A stretch of 64,000 bases of DNA, taken from contig NZ_JAGPYK010000007.1 of assembly GCF_018070045.1 (NCBI RefSeq), forward strand, positions 62,001 to 126,000, given 5' to 3'. The translations under genes were made by a program, and so were the position numbers. The stretch comes from Micromonospora sp. U21 (GTDB taxonomy: Bacteria > Actinomycetota > Actinomycetes > Mycobacteriales > Micromonosporaceae). Below, piece by piece: positions 60,489 through 64,000 of the stretch; position 1 is the stretch's first letter; the number at the start of each line of letters is the position of its first letter. The notes under the pieces are model-generated. The model was not told where the DNA came from. It worked only from the letters and a program-made list of their open reading frames with translations, and made no database searches.

Positions 60489-61697
60489 TCAGAGGAACGC
60501 CTGCCCCTCGCCCCGGTACGTGGGCACGGTCGCCACGATCGCGTCCCCGTCGACCAGGTGCACCTCGTTGACCCGTTCGCACAGCTCACCCGCCTTGGCA
60601 TGCCGGAACCACACCCGGTCGCCGATGCGCAGGGTGGCTGCCGCCGCGCCGGCCAGCGGGGTCTGCACCTCGCCGGCGCCCTCGGTGCCGACCAGCTTCA
60701 GGCCGGTCGGCAGCCACGGTCGGGGCAGTCGGCTGTCGGCGGCGGGGCCGGAGGCGATCCAGCCCCCGCCGAGCACGGTCGCCAGCTCCGGCGTCGGTCG
60801 ACGGACCACCGCGCAGGCGAAGAACGCGGCCGGGGTGGGACGCCAGGCGCGGTAGGCGTCGAACAGCGTCGGCCCGTACAGGCCCGATCCCGCGGTGACC
60901 TCGGTGACCGCGGGATCGGCGCTCGTCGCGGCCACGCTGCCGGTGCCGCCACCGTTGACGAACTCCAAATCCGCGTGCTCACGGACCGCGTCCACCGCCG
61001 CGCTCCGGCGGGCCAGCAACTCGCGGTACGACCCGCGCTGGGCCAGCCGGATCGCGCCGGCCAGCAGCGCCTGCCCCGGCGGGGCGTCGCCCAGGCCGGC
61101 GATCTGCGCCTCGTACGACATGAGGCCGACCAGCCGGAAGCCGGCGCGGCCGGCGACGGCGGCGGCGAGCGCGCCGGCCGCTCGGGCGCTGTGCACCGGT
61201 GAGCGGCGGACGCCGACGTGCACCCGCCCGCGCAGCGGTCGCCAGGAGGCGTCCAGGTCCAGGCAGAGCCGCAGCTCGGCGCGCTGCCCGGGGGCCTGTA
61301 CGGCGTCGATGAGGTCGAGCTGCCCGGTGCCGTCGATCATCAGGGTGATCGCGGCGGCCAGCGCCGGGTCGGCGGCCAGCTCGGCGAGCGCCGAGCGGTC
61401 CGCACTGGGGTACGCGACCAGCACGTCGTCGCTCACTCCGGCGCGGACCAGCCAGATCGCCTCGGGCAGGGTGAACGCCATCACGCCCCGCCAGCCGGGC
61501 CGGGCGAGCGCCCGGCTGATCAGCTCCCGGCTGCGGACCGACTTGCTGGCCAGTCGGACCGGTTTGCCGGCGGCGCGGTCGGCCAGGGCGGCCGAGTTGG
61601 CGTCGAAGGCGGTGAGATCCACCACCGCGTACGGCGGGTCGAGGTGGGCGGTCGCCCGATCCAGGCGCTCGCGAAGTTTGTCGCTTTCGATGGCCAC
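60489..61697 (-). CDS. PLP-dependent amino acid deaminase/aldolase (alanine racemase N-terminal fold)
   Basis: 402 residues from the ATG at 61697 (MAIESDKLRERLD). The N-terminal barrel of alanine racemase type starts PPYAVVDLTAFDANSAAL with the probable PLP lysine in RLASKSVRSREL. The segments GLMSYEAQIAGLGD and FVNGGGTGSV are typical of the D-threonine aldolase-like family, and the C-terminus (IGDRVWFRHAKAGELCERVNEVHLVDG) holds the metal-site His and Cys. Probably cleaves or deaminates a hydroxy amino acid. Paired with the oxidase gene nearby. Confidence 0.83.
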   Translation of the reverse strand: MAIESDKLRERLDRATAHLDPPYAVVDLTAFDANSAALADRAAGKPVRLASKSVRSRELISRALARPGWRGVMAFTLPEAIWLVRAGVSDDVLVAYPSADRSALAELAADPALAAAITLMIDGTGQLDLIDAVQAPGQRAELRLCLDLDASWRPLRGRVHVGVRRSPVHSARAAGALAAAVAGRAGFRLVGLMSYEAQIAGLGDAPPGQALLAGAIRLAQRGSYRELLARRSAAVDAVREHADLEFVNGGGTGSVAATSADPAVTEVTAGSGLYGPTLFDAYRAWRPTPAAFFACAVVRRPTPELATVLGGGWIASGPAADSRLPRPWLPTGLKLVGTEGAGEVQTPLAGAAAATLRIGDRVWFRHAKAGELCERVNEVHLVDGDAIVATVPTYRGEGQAFL

Positions 61698-61847
61698 GTG
61701 TGCACGCTAACTGTCTGACGGCGAATGCGAAACACCCTCGCGTACGGCCCGGGCTGCGGTCGGTGCCTTCGGCGGCCTAGGCTCAGCGAGCAGGAGAATG
61801 TCGCGAGTGGGGTGGCTCCCCACCGGGTCTAGAGTGTTCCACCGGGG

Positions 61848-64000
61848 GTGCCCAGCGATGGGCCGGCACGTGGAGGTACGGCCATCGAAAGCCAGAACAG
61901 CGGCGAGTCGCGCGGCGTGTCGCGCTCGGGCGACCAGTCGGGCAACGCCGCCAAGCAGCCCAACGGCGGCCAGGTTGATCCGTCCGGTTATGCCGCGATC
62001 CGCTCCGTGCTGCGCATCCGGCCGTTCCGGCGGCTCTGGATCGTGCTCGGCGCGGCCTCCTTCGGCGACTGGTTCGGCCTGCTGGCCACCTCGGTCTTCG
62101 CCGCCGCCCAGGTGCAGGGCAGCACCGCGAAGGGCGCGGCCTTCGGTGGCGTCATCGCGATCCGGCTGCTCCCCGCGCTGGTGCTCGGGCCGATCGCCGG
62201 CGTGCTCGCCGACCGGTTCGACCGCCGCTGGACGATGGTCATCTGCGACGTGCTCCGGTTCGTGCTCTTCGCCTCGATCCCGATGGTGGCGCTGGCTGGC
62301 GCGAGTGGCGCGGTGGTGGTCCTCTGGGCGACCGTCGCGACCTTCCTGATCGAGTCGATCACGCTGATCTGGATTCCGGCCAAGGAGGCGGCGGTCCCCA
62401 ACCTGATCCCGCGGACCCGGCTGGAGGCGGCCAACCAGCTCACGCTGATCACCACGTACGGCCTCACCCCGATCCTCGCGGCGCTGGTGGCCGCGGCGCT
62501 CGACCGCAGCGTCCGGGCCGTCGCCGGCGGCGACCTCGGCTGGGCGGAGCCCGCCCAACTCGCGCTCTGGGTCAACTCCTTCTCCCGGCTGGCCACGGCC
62601 CTCGTGGTGGCGTTCGGGATCAAGGAGATCAGCCAGGCGCAGACCGGCGAACGGCAGCGCACCGAGCAGAGCATGCGGCACCAGTTCGCCGAGGGCTGGA
62701 AGTACATCAGCCAGACTCGGCTCGTCCGCGGCCTGGTGCTCGGCATCTTCGGCGCGTTCGCCGGCGGCGGCATCGTGATCGGCACGGCCAAGTTCTTCGC
62801 CGCCTCGCTCGGTGCCGGTGACGCCGCCTTCTTCCTGCTCTTCGGCGCCATCTTCGTTGGCCTGGCGCTCGGCCTCGGGCTCGGCCCGATGATCGTCAAG
62901 GAGATGTCCCGGCGTCGCTGGTTCGGCATGAGCATCGTGCTGGCCAGCGCCGCGGTAATGACCCTCGCATTCGCCATCCACCTGTCCATGGCGATCGTCG
63001 GCGCGGTGCTGGTCGGCGCCGGTGCCGGGATGGCCTTCCTGGCCGGCACCACGCTGCTGGGCGGCGAGGTGGCCGACGAGGTGCGCGGCCGGGTCTTCGC
63101 GGTGGTGCAGATCGGCACCCGGCTGGTGCTGATCCTGGCCATCGGGCTGAGCAGCGTGTTGGTCGGCGTCGGCGGCTCCCGCCAGCTGACCATCGCCGAC
63201 CTCGGCATCTCCGTCTCCTCCACGCGACTGCTGCTGCTCGCCGCCGGGGTCGCCGGCATCTTCGCCGGGATCAGCGCGTTCGGCCAGATGGACGACAAGA
63301 AGGGCGTTCCGGTCCTCGCCGACCTCTGGGGCTCCATCCGGGGTCGTCCGCTGATGCCGGCCGAGCCGTTCGTCTCCGCCGGGCTCTTCGTGGTCTTCGA
63401 GGGCGGGGAGGGCGCCGGCAAGTCCACCCAGCTCGCCGCTCTCGCCGAGCGGCTCCGCGGCCAGGGGCGCGACGTCGTGGTCACCCGCGAGCCGGGGGCG
63501 ACCACCGTCGGGCAACGGATCCGGTCGCTGGTGCTGGACAACTCCGGCGACGAGGCGCCCTCGCCGCGCGCCGAGGCGCTGCTCTACGCCGCCGACCGGG
63601 CGCACCACGTGGCCGCCGTGGTGCGGCCCGCGCTGGTCCGGGGCGGTGTGGTGATCAGCGACCGGTACGTCGACTCGTCCCTGGCGTACCAGGGCGCCGG
63701 GCGGACCCTCCCGGTCGACGAGGTCTCCTGGCTCTCCTCCTGGGCCACCGGTGGGCTCAAGCCCGACCTGGTGGTGCTGCTGGACGTCGAGCCGCAGACC
63801 GGCCTGTCCAGGGTGGCATCGCGCAGCGAGGGCGCCGACCGGCTGGAGGCCGAGTCGATCGCGTTCCACGAGCGCGTCCGGTACGCCTTCCTCGACCTGG
63901 CCGCCGCCGACCCGAAGCGTTACCTGGTGCTCGACGCGTCCCGGCCGGCCGAGGAGATCACCGAGCAGGTGGTCCGGCGGATCGAGGAGACGCTCGGCAA
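61848..64000 (+). CDS. tmk: MFS transporter - thymidylate kinase fusion (C-terminus beyond window)
   Basis: About 717 residues are visible. Start taken at the GTG at 61848 (GGGGG before it); a GTG at 61917 is an alternative. The first 45 or so residues are disordered. A 12-helix MFS domain follows (FRRLWIVLGAASFGDWFGLL; GVLADRFDRRW). From about residue 520 a thymidylate kinase domain is fused: FVVFEGGEGAGKSTQLAAL (P-loop), VVTREPGATTVGQ, ISDRYVDSSLAYQGAGR (DRY). It makes dTDP from dTMP. The same fusion occurs in Streptomyces at SCO3542, after topA. Confidence 0.9.
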   Translation, partial: MPSDGPARGGTAIESQNSGESRGVSRSGDQSGNAAKQPNGGQVDPSGYAAIRSVLRIRPFRRLWIVLGAASFGDWFGLLATSVFAAAQVQGSTAKGAAFGGVIAIRLLPALVLGPIAGVLADRFDRRWTMVICDVLRFVLFASIPMVALAGASGAVVVLWATVATFLIESITLIWIPAKEAAVPNLIPRTRLEAANQLTLITTYGLTPILAALVAAALDRSVRAVAGGDLGWAEPAQLALWVNSFSRLATALVVAFGIKEISQAQTGERQRTEQSMRHQFAEGWKYISQTRLVRGLVLGIFGAFAGGGIVIGTAKFFAASLGAGDAAFFLLFGAIFVGLALGLGLGPMIVKEMSRRRWFGMSIVLASAAVMTLAFAIHLSMAIVGAVLVGAGAGMAFLAGTTLLGGEVADEVRGRVFAVVQIGTRLVLILAIGLSSVLVGVGGSRQLTIADLGISVSSTRLLLLAAGVAGIFAGISAFGQMDDKKGVPVLADLWGSIRGRPLMPAEPFVSAGLFVVFEGGEGAGKSTQLAALAERLRGQGRDVVVTREPGATTVGQRIRSLVLDNSGDEAPSPRAEALLYAADRAHHVAAVVRPALVRGGVVISDRYVDSSLAYQGAGRTLPVDEVSWLSSWATGGLKPDLVVLLDVEPQTGLSRVASRSEGADRLEAESIAFHERVRYAFLDLAAADPKRYLVLDASRPAEEITEQVVRRIEETLG

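Overview
The window is very GC-rich DNA whose real genes almost always end codons in G or C. Its backbone gene order matches high-GC actinobacteria: acetyl-CoA synthetase, a HAD phosphatase, the 6C small RNA, septum-site protein ssd and the Tad pilus operon, a MrfA-type helicase, bldG with its anti-sigma partner, proton-pyrophosphatase, topoisomerase I and an MFS/thymidylate kinase fusion. From memory this resembles the Rv3646c-Rv3667 region of Mycobacterium tuberculosis and the SCO3542-SCO3550 region of Streptomyces coelicolor. The style of the accessory genes points to Micromonosporaceae, probably Micromonospora; that is inference.

Layout. 1-5.4 kb: two secreted M6 (immune-inhibitor-A type) metalloproteases. 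5.6-9.5 kb: acs, a degenerate Fic-like protein and a HAD phosphatase. 9.74-9.84 kb: a 6C-type small RNA made of three C-loop hairpins. 9.82-26.57 kb: a tyrosine-integrase conjugative element (called AICE-1 here), bounded by a 29-bp direct repeat that lies in the last hairpin of the 6C gene. It carries int, xis, a RepSA-like initiator, a run of small transfer genes, an FtsK-like transfer ATPase and regulators. Its cargo is a RusA-like nuclease and a large single-chain restriction-modification enzyme. 26.6-31 kb: an acyltransferase-domain protein, a 2'-5' RNA ligase-like protein, a TMEM175-like channel, and an ECF sigma factor with its partner. 31.2-46.6 kb: the ssd-tadA-tadB-tadC-flp-tadE-tadG-like operon, cut in two inside tadA by a second element. 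46.8-64 kb: backbone genes from a LURP-one protein to the truncated MFS-Tmk fusion.

The most striking feature is the second element (32,881-42,958, AICE-2), about 10 kb. It encodes a large serine integrase and has inserted exactly in the codons of the TadA Walker A motif. The two ends share only the 9 bases GGGCAAGAC. Removing the element restores a 403-residue TadA in frame. The integrase start codon overlaps the stop of the truncated tadA (ATGA), so in the integrated state it can be translated from the host pilus transcript. Joining the element ends yields a 48-bp attP-like site with symmetric 8-bp arms. Right behind the stop codon of its FtsK/TraB-type translocase are seven copies of CGCGACCA in 101 bp, a strong candidate for the DNA site that the translocase recognises.

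Together the two elements occupy one chromosomal neighbourhood: AICE-1 uses a regulatory RNA gene and leaves it intact, while AICE-2 breaks a pilus motor gene but leaves it restorable. Excision of AICE-2 could act as a switch for the Tad pilus, by analogy with phage insertion in Listeria comK; this is a hypothesis that the sequence permits but does not prove.
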